Source of the DNA: Gemmatimonadaceae bacterium
GTDB lineage: Bacteria > Gemmatimonadota > Gemmatimonadetes > Gemmatimonadales > Gemmatimonadaceae
NCBI GenBank assembly: GCA_019637445.1
Contig: JAHBVS010000001.1
Coordinates: 62,001 to 126,000 of the forward strand
DNA length: 64,000 nucleotides
Reading direction: 5' to 3'
The notes beneath the pieces are model-generated. The model saw only the letters and a program-made list of their open reading frames with translations, had not been told where the DNA came from and made no database searches. A program made the position numbers and the translations under genes. Each line of letters begins with the position of its first letter. The first letter of the stretch is position 1. Of the stretch, positions 38,048 to 46,088 are shown piece after piece.

Positions 38048-39250
38048 ATGCCTTGGCGCACGGGTTCTCCGCAGGAGGTGTTTCGGGCGTTCGCGAAACT
38101 GGGCCTCACCGCATTTGGAGGTCCCGTTGCGCACCTCGGTTATTTCCGCCGCGAGTTCGTTGAACGCCGCGCGTGGTTGAGCGATGCGCAGTTCGCCCAA
38201 CTCGTGGCGCTCAGCCAGTTCCTGCCCGGACCGGCGAGCAGCCAGCTAGGCTTTGCGATCGGACTACGACGCGCGGGCATGGGCGGCGCTCTCGCGGCGT
38301 TCGTTGCCTTTACCCTGCCGTCGGCATTGCTCCTCTTCGCCTTCGGTACCAGCCTTCCGCGGCTGCAATCACCGTTCGCCGAGCGAGTGCTGCACGGCCT
38401 CGCGCTCGCCGCCGTGGCGATCGTCGCCCACGGGGTGACCCGGATGGCCCAGCGGCTCACGCCTGATCTGCCACGTGCCGTTCTGGCCTTGGTCGCTGCA
38501 ACCGTGATGCTTCTGGGTTCACTGCCGTGGCTGCAGTTGGCCGTCATCGTCGGCGGCGCCTTGGCCGGGCTCGTGTTCCTCTCTCACGCGACGGATGGCG
38601 CGATGCCGGCATCGCCAACTGCCGCCGGAGTCCGCGGCGGCGCGGCAGCTCTTGTTGTCGCCGGGGTGCTCCTGGCGCTCGCGCTGCTGTTGCCCGCAAC
38701 CGAACCCACCCTCGTCGCCATTGCTGCGGTCTTCTGGCGCGCGGGCTCGTTGGTCTTCGGTGGTGGCCACGTGGTGCTGCCGTTGCTGCAACACGCCACG
38801 GTCTCGCCGGGCTGGGTCTCCGTGGAGACCTTTCTTACGGGCTACGGCGCGGCGCAGGCAGTTCCCGGCCCGATGTTCACACTCGCCACCTTCCTCGGTG
38901 CGCAGATCCCGACCGCGGCACACCCGGCCGCTGGGGCGCTCGTGGCCACGCTCGCCATATTCGCTCCGGGCTTTCTCTTGCTGATTGGCGCGCTGCCGTT
39001 GTGGGAACGACTCTCGCACGCCGGCTCCGCCCGACGGCTCGTCGCGGGCGTCAACGCGGCGGTCGTCGGACTGCTCTTGGCGGCGTTGATTGACCCGGTG
39101 ATGTCAAAGGCACTCCACTCCGGCGCTGACGTCGCCATCGCAACGCTTGCCCTCGTCGCGATTTGGCCTGAGCGTCGATCTGCGCTCTGGGCGCTCGTCG
39201 TAGGCGTGGCGGGCAGTGTGGCCGTGGCGGCCGTCGGCGGCCGTCTCTGA
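38048..39250 (+). CDS. chrA: Chromate transporter ChrA, two-domain form
   Basis: CHR-superfamily membrane exporter, 400 residues, with two homologous halves. The first half has FGGPVAHLGYFRREFVERR with SQFLPGPASSQLGFAIG; the second has VFGGGHVVLPLLQH with GYGAAQAVPGPMFTLATFLG. About ten hydrophobic helices can be counted. The ATG at 38048 gives the normal N terminus. Characterised members export chromate and are induced by it, but many chromosomal ones have unproven substrates. An ArsN2-type acetyltransferase follows after 65 bases, suggesting a small metal/metalloid-resistance pair. The 206-base gap before it, shared with the divergent EF-hand gene, shows no recognisable site. Confidence 0.92.
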   Translation: MPWRTGSPQEVFRAFAKLGLTAFGGPVAHLGYFRREFVERRAWLSDAQFAQLVALSQFLPGPASSQLGFAIGLRRAGMGGALAAFVAFTLPSALLLFAFGTSLPRLQSPFAERVLHGLALAAVAIVAHGVTRMAQRLTPDLPRAVLALVAATVMLLGSLPWLQLAVIVGGALAGLVFLSHATDGAMPASPTAAGVRGGAAALVVAGVLLALALLLPATEPTLVAIAAVFWRAGSLVFGGGHVVLPLLQHATVSPGWVSVETFLTGYGAAQAVPGPMFTLATFLGAQIPTAAHPAAGALVATLAIFAPGFLLLIGALPLWERLSHAGSARRLVAGVNAAVVGLLLAALIDPVMSKALHSGADVAIATLALVAIWPERRSALWALVVGVAGSVAVAAVGGRL

Positions 39251-39315
39251 TGAACGGCGACGAGGGCCGCCGCTGGCTATCTTGAGGCTGTGGCCGCAAC
39301 CCGGTGCCCTGCCCT

Positions 39316-39756
39316 ATGCTGATTCGACCAGCCCTCGCCGGCGACACGCCAGCCGTCCATCGGCTGCTGGAAGACGCCTCCTTGCCGCTCGACGGACTGC
39401 CTGACGACTTCGGCAACCAGCGCGACTTCTTGGTCGCCGACTCTGGCGATGCCGTGCGTGGCGCCATCGGCCTTGAGCGTTACGGCGACTCGGCGCTGCT
39501 GCGCAGCGCCGTCGTCGCGCCTGCCCTGCGCGGCACCGGACTCGGCGCACAACTCGTGCACGCCCTGCTCGAACACGCGCGAGCCACGGGGATCCGCGAC
39601 CTCGTGCTGCTCACCACGACTGCGGAGCACTGGTTCCCGCGCTTTGGCTTCACGCGCATCACGCGCGCGGAGGTGCCCGAGGCGATGCACGCGTCGGCCG
39701 AACTGCAGGGCGCGTGCCCGGCGACGGCGGTAGTGATGAGGCTTTCTTTTGGATGA
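39316..39756 (+). CDS. GNAT acetyltransferase, ArsN2-like
   Basis: A 146-residue GNAT-family N-acetyltransferase resembling ArsN2 proteins of arsenic-resistance islands: MLIRPALAGDTPAVHRLLED, GAIGLERYGDSALLRSAVVA, the acetyl-CoA loop LRGTGLGAQLV, LLTTTAEHWFPRFGFTRI and the C-terminal RAEVPEAMHASAELQGACPA with a conserved cysteine. ArsN-type enzymes are thought to acetylate organoarsenicals. The GTG at 39304 is an alternative start adding four residues. The stop codon TGA lies inside the first unit of a GGATGAA tandem repeat, so the last two codons come from the repeat. No other ars gene is in view. Confidence 0.8.
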   Translation: MLIRPALAGDTPAVHRLLEDASLPLDGLPDDFGNQRDFLVADSGDAVRGAIGLERYGDSALLRSAVVAPALRGTGLGAQLVHALLEHARATGIRDLVLLTTTAEHWFPRFGFTRITRAEVPEAMHASAELQGACPATAVVMRLSFG

Positions 39757-39905
39757 AGGATGGAGGATGAAGGATGGAAGCTGACGGAAGCTGACGGGAG
39801 CTGACGGGAGCGCAGCTGCCTCAAACGCCGAACGGGTGGCCCGGCATCAGTGCCTGGCCACCCGTCGCGTAGTCACCTTCATCCTTCATCCTACAACCTT
39901 CATCC
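39751..39905. repeat. Inverted short tandem repeat element between arsN2-like gene and tmRNA
   Basis: Left part: four 7-base units GGATGAA/GGATGGA (39751-39778) directly followed by three 10-base units AGCTGACGGA/AGCTGACGGG (39779-39808). Right part (39876-39905), read on the minus strand: four 7-base units GGATGAA, GGTTGTA, GGATGAA, GGATGAA. The right array is the inverted partner of the left one. A separate 10-bp hairpin lies between them. The element occupies nearly the whole space between two converging transcripts, and its first unit contains the stop codon of the acetyltransferase gene. Confidence 0.8.
39832..39865. terminator. Strong hairpin between converging arsN2-like gene and ssrA
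   Basis: A perfect 10-bp stem, ACGGGTGGCC and GGCCACCCGT, encloses a smaller GGCA/TGCC stem in its loop. It lies about 47 bases beyond the 3' end of tmRNA and about 75 beyond the acetyltransferase stop, so it could end transcription from both sides. There is no U-run on either strand. Confidence 0.5.
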
Positions 39906-39911
39906 CAGAAG

Positions 39912-40269
39912 TGGAGGCGGAGGGATTCGAACCCTCGTCTTGCATAAGATCATCCACAGCGTCTACGCGCGTATCCCGTCGATTGGTTTCCTGGTGCGCT
40001 GGCCGACAGGCCGCCGTCGCCCCAGTGAGTCCATCTTGATCTTGCCGGCTGGCGGAGGACGCGCCAGCAAGCCAGCCCGGATTTGCGATACCTGAGTGCC
40101 GCCCCGGGCGGGGCTACCTCTCAGGCACTGCTACGGTAAAGCTAGGCTTTACGCAGCGAGAGCGAAGTTGTTATTCGCAGTTGAGAATTTCCCGAGTGTT
40201 TTACCAGGGACCCGAGGACCTGGGCGCGCAGCCACGGAGCCACCTACACAATCGAAACCAGTCGCCCCC
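39912..40269 (-). ncRNA. ssrA: Transfer-messenger RNA (tmRNA)
   Basis: Rescues stalled ribosomes with SmpB. The 5' end reads GGGGGCGACTGGTTTCGA, the family hallmark, and the 3' end GGGTTCGAATCCCTCCGCC supplies the T-arm and acceptor strand. The acceptor helix is 7 bp (GGGGGCG with CGCCTCC, one G-U pair), followed by the discriminator A at 39912. CCA is not encoded. Length is about 358 nt. The tag frame is at 40178-40149 and encodes ANNNFALAA. It is a one-piece, not permuted, tmRNA. Pseudoknots are expected in the segments on both sides of the tag but were not folded. Confidence 0.95.
40149..40178 (-). other. tmRNA proteolysis-tag reading frame
   Basis: Nine codons and a TAA stop give the tag ANNNFALAA, with GCG as resume codon. 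The C-terminal ALAA matches the degradation signal recognised by ClpXP in other bacteria. The tag is one residue shorter than the E. coli tag and rich in asparagine. Confidence 0.93.
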
Positions 40270-40283
40270 TGACGTACACTGAA

Positions 40284-40312
40284 TGAATACCCGGACGGCC
40301 TCCGGAGTTCAA
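40284..40312 (-). promoter_or_regulatory. Possible ssrA promoter
   Basis: On the minus strand TTGAAC (40312-40307) and TATTCA (40289-40284) are separated by 17 bases, the ideal sigma-70 spacing. Four and three of six positions match the consensus boxes. Transcription would begin about 8 bases before the mature 5' end at 40269, leaving a short leader for RNase P to remove. It lies entirely in the 43-base gap after the GGDEF gene. Confidence 0.35.
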
Positions 40313-41944
40313 TCAGGATGCGTCCAGCTCGACCCGGTTCCGGCCTCCGTGCTTGGCCGCATACAAGGCCTTGTCGGCGCGCTCGAACAACGTGGTCGCG
40401 CTGCCAGAGCGCGCCTCGTACAGGGCGACACCGAAGCTTGAGGTCACGCGGATCTCTCCCGCCGAGGTGCGCACGCGCAGCGCCTCGATCGCCTCCCGCA
40501 GGCGCTCCGCCACCTCGGCGGCGCCCTGCGCCTCGGTCTGCGGCAGCAAGAGGGCCAGTTCCTCACCACCAAGACGCACGACGACGTCGGTGCCGCGTCG
40601 CGCTCCCGTGAGGACAGCACCGACCGCCTTGAGCACCTGGTCGCCCGCCTCGTGCCCATACGTGTCGTTCACACGCTTGAAGTGATCGATGTCCGCCAAC
40701 ACCAGCGCCATCGCACCACCGTAGCGATCGGTCTCGGCCACGATCCGCCCAAAGCTTTCGTCGAAGGCCCGGCGATTAGGCAAGCCCGTCAACTGATCGG
40801 TGCGCGCGCGCTCCGTCGCCTCACGCACCGCCCACGCGGTCTCCAGCGCGCCCGCCGCGATGACACCCAGGTCAGCGGCCGCGTGCGCGTCATTGTGCGC
40901 CAATCGCCCGCGTCCCGAGTGGCCGAGAAGAATGGCGCCGATTGCGGCCTCGTTTCCGCCACGGCGCAGCGGCGCAATGCACAACGACCGCACCATGTGC
41001 GGCAACGACACGTGATCGAAGACCTGTTCATCAGGGTCGTGCAGCGGGCGGGCGTCGGGAAACGCCCGCAGCTGGCCCGAGCTGCAGACCTCGCCGACCA
41101 ACGACGATGGGCCCGCCACCACACGCGGCCCGAAGTCCGGCGCCGACTCTCCCGAGTGCGAGAGCTCACCGCGGCGTTCCTCATTGTTCCAGCGCACGAT
41201 CGTCGCCCACTCGGCGCCCGTGACGGTGCAGGCATCACGCACCAGGCCACGCTCGAGCGCCATCGGGTCGCGGCTGCCCTGCAGCGTGGTGGCCGTGCGC
41301 ACCATCGCCCGCAGCTTGTTCGTGCGCGTGGCCAGCACCGAGCGGGCGCGCACCGCGTCGTAGAGGTCGGCGATTCCACGCCCGTGCCGCGTGACCCATT
41401 CGGTGATCGTCGTGCGGTCGTCCACGGGCAGCTCGCGGAAGTGCACGCTGACCGCCCCGCGTTCGACGCCGAGCATCGCACCAACGGACACGACCTCCAG
41501 GTGCGGGCCACCGGGATTGTAGGTGGAACGCTGCTCCTGCGCGCTCAGCCGCACGAGCAGCGCGTGCTGTTCGTGCAGGACCGGCGGCTCCGCACCCGGC
41601 GACCACGCGACCGCCGTCAACACGCCGTCGTGCTCGTCGTCGGGTCGCCAGAGCACGGACTGCGCGGCGCCCGTGTGTTCGGCGAGCAGCTGCAGCGCTC
41701 GCTCGATGACACGACGATCCTCCTGCTCCGCATCCACCGGCGCGGGGAACTCGTCCGAGCGGAACGCCGTGAGCAGCGTGCGGCTCTTCCGTTGCTCCTC
41801 GGAGGCCATCGGCAACGGCGGCACCGAGGAGCGCTCGACGATCGGCTGCGAGTCGTCGCCGGGCCAGACGAGGCGCGGGACGCCGCGACGACGCAGCAGC
41901 CAGGCTCCCGCCGCCACCACGACAATCAGCCCGATCCACAACAC
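40313..41944 (-). CDS. Diguanylate cyclase with GAF-like sensor region
   Basis: A 543-residue protein predicted to make c-di-GMP. One N-terminal membrane segment (2-18, LWIGLIVVVAAGAWLL); an input region at about 70-200; a GAF domain at about 220-370; and a GGDEF domain at about 380-540. The catalytic motif is GGEEL (459-463), an active variant, and the allosteric I-site RGTD (450-453) stands five residues before it as required for product inhibition. DIDHFKRVNDTYGHEAGDQ is also conserved. The start is GTG 41944. It lies 10 bases after larB and may be co-transcribed with it. Confidence 0.92.
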   Translation of the reverse strand: MLWIGLIVVVAAGAWLLRRRGVPRLVWPGDDSQPIVERSSVPPLPMASEEQRKSRTLLTAFRSDEFPAPVDAEQEDRRVIERALQLLAEHTGAAQSVLWRPDDEHDGVLTAVAWSPGAEPPVLHEQHALLVRLSAQEQRSTYNPGGPHLEVVSVGAMLGVERGAVSVHFRELPVDDRTTITEWVTRHGRGIADLYDAVRARSVLATRTNKLRAMVRTATTLQGSRDPMALERGLVRDACTVTGAEWATIVRWNNEERRGELSHSGESAPDFGPRVVAGPSSLVGEVCSSGQLRAFPDARPLHDPDEQVFDHVSLPHMVRSLCIAPLRRGGNEAAIGAILLGHSGRGRLAHNDAHAAADLGVIAAGALETAWAVREATERARTDQLTGLPNRRAFDESFGRIVAETDRYGGAMALVLADIDHFKRVNDTYGHEAGDQVLKAVGAVLTGARRGTDVVVRLGGEELALLLPQTEAQGAAEVAERLREAIEALRVRTSAGEIRVTSSFGVALYEARSGSATTLFERADKALYAAKHGGRNRVELDAS

Positions 41945-41954
41945 CGTCGCGGCC

Positions 41955-42704
41955 TCAGCCTTCGAGGATGCGGGCAGCAGCCACAGCGGCGCCGAACCCG
42001 TTGTCGATGTTGCAGACCGTCACGCCGGCGGCGCAGGAGTTGAGCATGGTCAGTAGCGGCGCCAGGCCCGCAAACGCTGCCCCGTAGCCCACGCTGGTCG
42101 GCACGGCGATGACTGGCACGCGCACGAGACCGCCAACCACAGACGGCAACGCGCCGTCCATGCCGGCCACCACGATTACGACGGCAGCCTCGGCCAAGGT
42201 CTCGCGACGCGCCAACACGCGATGGATGCCGGCCACGCCGACATCGGTCACGCGTTGCACAGGGTGCCCGATGGCATCGAGTGTAACCGCGGCTTCCTCG
42301 GCGACCGGGAGGTCGCTGGTGCCGGCGGTGACCACCGCCACACCGCGCGTCCCGCTTGCCGGCGGATTGGGGCCACGCAGCAACACTGTTCGCGCCAGTG
42401 CGTTGCGTTCCGCCTTCGCCCACCGATTCACGAGTGCCGCCTGCGCCTGCTCGTCCACTCGCGTGACAAGAAATCCCTCGCCGTGCTCCGCCAGCCGCTC
42501 CGTAATGGCCACCAGCTGCTCGGGAGTCTTTCCCTGTCCAAACACGACCTCAGGGAAGCCCTGCCGCAGCGCCCGATGGCGATCGAGCGTCGCGAACGGC
42601 AGCTCATCCACGGGTGCTGCGTCGAGCTGCGCAAGCGCAGCCTCGACGGTCGAGCGCCCTGCCGCGACATCGTCGAGCAGGGCGCGAACGCGTTCACGTC
42701 TCAT
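41955..42704 (-). CDS. larB: LarB, pyridinium-3,5-biscarboxylate mononucleotide synthase
   Basis: First enzyme of nickel-pincer nucleotide (NPN) cofactor synthesis: carboxylates and hydrolyses nicotinic acid adenine dinucleotide. The 249-residue product has a small N-terminal helical part (RRERVRALLDDVAAGRSTVE) with FGQGKTPEQL, and a C-terminal PurE-like domain with VVTAGTSDLPVAEEA, VVAGMDGALPSVVGGLV and NSCAAGVTVCNIDNGFGA. The ATG at 42704 fits the family N terminus. larC and larE, which complete the pathway, are not nearby, nor is lactate racemase. Confidence 0.92.
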   Translation of the reverse strand: MRRERVRALLDDVAAGRSTVEAALAQLDAAPVDELPFATLDRHRALRQGFPEVVFGQGKTPEQLVAITERLAEHGEGFLVTRVDEQAQAALVNRWAKAERNALARTVLLRGPNPPASGTRGVAVVTAGTSDLPVAEEAAVTLDAIGHPVQRVTDVGVAGIHRVLARRETLAEAAVVIVVAGMDGALPSVVGGLVRVPVIAVPTSVGYGAAFAGLAPLLTMLNSCAAGVTVCNIDNGFGAAVAAARILEG

Positions 42705-42765
42705 CGGCGCTCACCATCACCGCATTGCAGCCGCCGGCTGCGGGCGGATGGGCGGGATCCTGCGC

Positions 42766-43764
42766 TCATGCGGCTTCCGCCGCGCGCGCCCAGTCGCTGG
42801 CGAGATACTCGACGAAGATGCCCTCGACCTCGTCGAAGCTATTCACCGCGTGCAGCTTCTTGCGCAGGTCCGCCGAGTTGGGAAGACCCTTCACGTACCA
42901 GCCAAGGTGCTTGCGGAACTCGATGGCCGCACCGATCGGATCCGCTTCGTACGCCTGCACCATCCGCGCGTGCTCCAACGCGATGTGGAATCGCTGCTCG
43001 ACGCCTGGCGTGGCGGGCACGGGCTTGCCGTCGAGCAGCGCCCGCGCCTGCTGGAAGATCCACGGCTGGCCGAAACTGCCGCGGGCAATCATCACACCGT
43101 CGCAGCCGGTCTCGCGCTGCATGCGCCACGCGTCCTCGGCGGTCTTGATGTCGCCGTTGCCGATCACCGGAATCGAGATCGCCGCCTTCACCGCCGCGAT
43201 CTCCTCCCAGCGCGCGTGCCCCGTGTACATCTGCGTGCGCGTGCGCGGGTGCAGCGCGATGGCCTTCACGCCGGCGTCCTGGCACTTGAGCGCGATCTTC
43301 ACGGGATCGCGCATCTCCTCGCTCCAGCCACTGCGAATCTTGCAGGTCACGGGCAGGTGCGTGCCGGCAATCACGGCCCGAATCACCTGCTGCACCAAGT
43401 CGAGATCGCGCAGGCAGCCCGAGCCGCCGTTTCGCTTCACGACCTTCTTGACCGGGCAACCAAAATTGATGTCGATGTAGTCCGGCTGGAACACATCGGT
43501 GACCAGCGCCGCGGCCTCGCGCATCGCGTCCGGCTCGGCACCGAAGATCTGCACGCCGATCGGGTGCTCATCCGGCGTGAAGCGCAGCTTGTTGATGGTG
43601 GCCTCGTTCTCCCGACGGATGCCCTCGGCGGACAGGAACTCCGTGACGACGACATCCGCGCCCCATCGCCGGCAGAGACGGCGGAAGGGCGACTCCGAGA
43701 CCCCGGCCATCGGGGCCAGGAACACGGGGACGGCGGCGGGGCCGGTGGGGTACGGGAAGGCCAT
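42766..43764 (-). CDS. dusB: tRNA-dihydrouridine synthase, DusB-like
   Basis: FMN enzyme that reduces uridines in the tRNA D-loop. The 332-residue product has FLAPMAGVSESPFRRLCRRW, YIDINFGCPVKKVVKRNGGS with the catalytic cysteine two residues on (SGC), KIRSGW, HPRTRTQMYTGHARW and IPVIGNGDIKTAED plus GVMIARGSFGQPWIF. The start is the ATG at 43764. DusB is the ancestral bacterial paralog, so that name is chosen. It stands between larB and the divergent PTS gene. Confidence 0.92.
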   Translation of the reverse strand: MAFPYPTGPAAVPVFLAPMAGVSESPFRRLCRRWGADVVVTEFLSAEGIRRENEATINKLRFTPDEHPIGVQIFGAEPDAMREAAALVTDVFQPDYIDINFGCPVKKVVKRNGGSGCLRDLDLVQQVIRAVIAGTHLPVTCKIRSGWSEEMRDPVKIALKCQDAGVKAIALHPRTRTQMYTGHARWEEIAAVKAAISIPVIGNGDIKTAEDAWRMQRETGCDGVMIARGSFGQPWIFQQARALLDGKPVPATPGVEQRFHIALEHARMVQAYEADPIGAAIEFRKHLGWYVKGLPNSADLRKKLHAVNSFDEVEGIFVEYLASDWARAAEAA

Positions 43765-43846
43765 TCAGGGAAAGCTAGAAAGTGCCCCAAACGCTTGCAA
43801 CATCACGGTTTGACGGCCCTCGGGGGTGGGGTTACCATTCCCCTCT

Positions 43847-44299
43847 ATGGAACTCCGGGAATTCTTCTCTGAAGACGCGATTCAACTCGAACTCGCGGGC
43901 ACCAACAAGGACGACATCATCAAGGAGCTCATCGGGCTCCTCCGCCTCGATGAAAAGGACGAGGCGATGCTCTACAAGATGCTCAAGCGCCGGGAGAACC
44001 TCGGCTCCACAGGCATCGGGCGCGGGATCGCCATCCCCCACTGCCGCTCGCTCGTCGTGAGCAAGCTTCGCGTGGCCTTCGGCCGCAAGAAGGCCGGCGT
44101 GGACTTCAAGGCGATCGATGACAAGCCGGTGCACTTCTTCTTCCTGATCGTCGCGCCGCCGCTGGAGGTGTCCAACCAATACCTCCCGGTGCTGGGCAAA
44201 ATCGCCCAGTTCTCCAAGGAGCCGGACGTGCCGGAGAAGCTGCTGGGACTCACGGAGCCCGCCCAGTTCATGGCGTTGCTGAAGGAGAAGGGCGTTTAA
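43847..44299 (+). CDS. PTS EIIA-type domain protein (fructose/nitrogen class)
   Basis: A 150-residue protein of the PTS_EIIA_2 family. The phosphorylation site is His65 in GIGRGIAIPHCRS; DFKAIDDKPVHFFFLIVAPP follows as expected. No EI, HPr or membrane EIIBC gene is near, so it is more like a regulatory PtsN-type protein than a sugar transporter part. The frame is open a few codons upstream, but the ATG at 43847 gives the normal N terminus (MELREFFSEDAI). A terminator-like repeat cassette starts 16 bases after its stop. Confidence 0.9.
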   Translation: MELREFFSEDAIQLELAGTNKDDIIKELIGLLRLDEKDEAMLYKMLKRRENLGSTGIGRGIAIPHCRSLVVSKLRVAFGRKKAGVDFKAIDDKPVHFFFLIVAPPLEVSNQYLPVLGKIAQFSKEPDVPEKLLGLTEPAQFMALLKEKGV

Positions 44300-44314
44300 A
44301 AGGCGAACTGCTTT

Positions 44315-44499
44315 GCCACAGAGGCACAGAGACACAGAGACCTTCGGCCCGAGCCGAGACCTCTGTGTCTTCTTTCTTTGGGACTGACGGTGGCTCGGCG
44401 CAGAGATCCGTTCGCCGCCCCATTCGTGAACTGGCAGTTGGACTTCGCACCGAGGCATCGGTGCGCTCGAGACCCTCTGTGTCTCTGTGCCTCTGTGGC
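44315..44499. repeat. Inverted-repeat cassette with CACAGAG arms, copy C
   Basis: Perfect 25-base inverted arms at 44315-44339 and 44475-44499, each built of 8-base units (CACAGAGG, CACAGAGA, CACAGAG) after GC. Next to the left arm, after a 10-base variable spacer, is a 31-base core (44350-44380, starting CGAGCCGAGACC) that recurs exactly, inverted, at 47638-47608. The 94 bases between core and right arm are not shared clearly with the other copy. The cassette fills the gap between the PTS gene and the HerA-like gene. Confidence 0.88.
44330..44380 (+). terminator. Terminator-like hairpin in cassette C
   Basis: The end of the left arm, AGACACAGAG (44330-44339), pairs perfectly with CTCTGTGTCT (44361-44370) in the core; the 21-base loop holds a further GC-rich stem (CGGC/GCCG). 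The hairpin is followed at once by the pyrimidine, T-rich tail TCTTTCTTTG (44371-44380). It reads in the direction of the PTS EIIA gene and lies 31 bases after its stop, as expected for an intrinsic terminator. Confidence 0.6.
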
Positions 44500-44540
44500 C
44501 AGCAGTTCCCAAACCCACTCCCCGACACCAGAATGCTGCC

Positions 44541-46088
44541 ATGACCAATCCCCTCACCATCGCCAAGAACGCGGCCACTGAACTGGCCCTGCTTCCCGCT
44601 CTCGCCAACCGCCACGGCTGCATCACGGGTGCGACGGGAACGGGCAAGACCATTTCCCTTCAGGTGCTGGCCGAGCAGTTCTCCCGCATCGGCGTGCCAG
44701 TGTTCCTCGCGGATGTGAAGGGCGACTTGAGCGGTCTCGCGGCCAGCGGGCAGATGAGCCCGAAGCTCAAGGAGCGGCTCGAGAAACTCGGGCTCCCCGA
44801 ACCGAGCTTCGGCGAGTGCCCCGTCACCTTCTGGGACGTGTTCGGCGAGCAGGGGCATCCCGTGCGCGCGACCATCTCCGACATGGGGCCGCTGCTGCTC
44901 GCGCGGCTGCTCAACCTGAACGACACGCAGGAAGGCGTGCTGTCGATTGCCTTCCAGGTCGCCGACGACAACGGCCTGCTGTTGCTCGACCTCAAGGACC
45001 TGCGCTCGATGCTGCAGTTCATCGGTGACAACGCCGCGCAGATCAAGACGCAATACGGCAACGTGTCGGCGGCCAGCATCGGGGCGATCCAGCGCGGGCT
45101 GTTGCAGCTCGAACAGCAGGGCGCCGAGCGGTTCTTCGGCGAGCCGATGCTCAACATCGACGACCTGATGCAGACGGTCGATGGCCGCGGCGTGGTGAAC
45201 ATCCTCGCCGCCGACAAGCTGATGCAGAGCCCACGGCTCTACGCGTCGTTCCTGCTTTGGCTGCTCAGCGAGCTGTTCGAGAACCTGCCCGAGGTCGGCG
45301 ATCCGGAGAAGCCCAAGCTGGTGTTCTTCTTCGACGAGGCGCACCTCCTGTTCGCTGATGCGCCGGCGGCGCTCCTGGAGAAGGTTGAACTGGTGGTGCG
45401 GCTCATTCGCTCGAAGGGTGTCGGCGTGTACTTCGTCACGCAGAATCCCATCGACATTCCCGACAAGGTCCTCGGCCAGCTGGGCAACCGCATCCAGCAC
45501 GCCCTGCGCGCCTTCACGCCGCGCGACCAGAAGGCGGTGCGCGCCACCGCCGAGACGATGCGACCGAACCCGGCCATCGACATCGAGCAGGCCATCCTTG
45601 AGCTGTCAGTGGGTGAGGCGCTGGTCTCGCTGCTCGACGCCAAGGGCAGCCCGGGCATCACGGAGCGCGCGTGGATGTTGGCGCCGGGCTCGCGCTTTGG
45701 TCCCATCAACGCCGACGAGCGCAAGGGCATCATCCAACAGTCAGTGGTGGCAGGCGTGTACGAGCAGGCGCAGGACCGGGAGTCGGCGTTCGAACTCCTG
45801 AAGGCACGCGCCGAGTCGGCGGCGGCGCAGGCACCGCAGCAGGCGCAAGGTCGTGGCGGCCTGATGGGTGGGGGTGCGGCGAGCGCAGGCGGCGCCGCAG
45901 CCGCCGGCGGCATCGCCGGTGCGCTCGGCGGCTTGATCTTCGGCAGCACCGGCCCGCGCGGCGGCAAGCGTGACGGACTGCTCGACATCATGGCCAAGAG
46001 CGCGGCCCGCAGCACGGGGACGGCCATCTCGCGCTCAATCATGCGCGGCGTCTTGGGCGGATTGCTCGGCGGGTCGAAGCGCCGCTAG
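44541..46088 (+). CDS. HerA-like ATPase of the DUF853 family
   Basis: A 515-residue P-loop ATPase of the DUF853 (HerA C-terminal-like) family, distant relatives of DNA-translocating FtsK/HerA pumps; the cellular role is unknown. Walker A is GATGTGKT (30-37), Walker B is [12 protein letters not shown], and [20 protein letters not shown] includes the sensor region. From about 430 the sequence becomes Gly/Ala-rich ([20 protein letters not shown]), possibly a flexible or membrane-associating tail, as in other family members. Start ATG 44541; the upstream frame is repeat sequence. Its TAG overlaps the CTA of the convergent MATE gene. Confidence 0.87.
   Translation: MTNPLTIAKNAATELALLPALANRHGCITGATGTGKTISLQVLAEQFSRIGVPVFLADVKGDLSGLAASGQMSPKLKERLEKLGLPEPSFGECPVTFWDVFGEQGHPVRATISDMGPLLLARLLNLNDTQEGVLSIAFQVADDNGLLLLDLKDLRSMLQFIGDNAAQIKTQYGNVSAASIGAIQRGLLQLEQQGAERFFGEPMLNIDDLMQTVDGRGVVNILAADKLMQSPRLYASFLLWLLSELFENLPEVGDPEKPKLVFFFDEAHLLFADAPAALLEKVELVVRLIRSKGVGVYFVTQNPIDIPDKVLGQLGNRIQHALRAFTPRDQKAVRATAETMRPNPAIDIEQAILELSVGEALVSLLDAKGSPGITERAWMLAPGSRFGPINADERKGIIQQSVVAGVYEQAQDRESAFELLKARAESAAAQAPQQAQGRGGLMGGGAASAGGAAAAGGIAGALGGLIFGSTGPRGGKRDGLLDIMAKSAARSTGTAISRSIMRGVLGGLLGGSKRR

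Noticed and set aside
39751-39811. Possible CRISPR array (regular short repeats)
   Set aside because: Units are 7-10 bases, directly adjacent and without spacers, and no cas gene is present. The same holds for the arrays near 26556, 61868 and 63142.
39912-39990. A tRNA gene suggested by GGGTTCGAATCCC on the minus strand
   Set aside because: There is no anticodon arm nearby; the T-arm and acceptor belong to the 3' end of the tmRNA, whose 5' partner is at 40269.
44315-44499. MITE or insertion sequence with terminal inverted repeats
   Set aside because: No target-site duplication was evident around the arms and no transposase is in the window. I keep it as a repeat cassette and leave mobility open.
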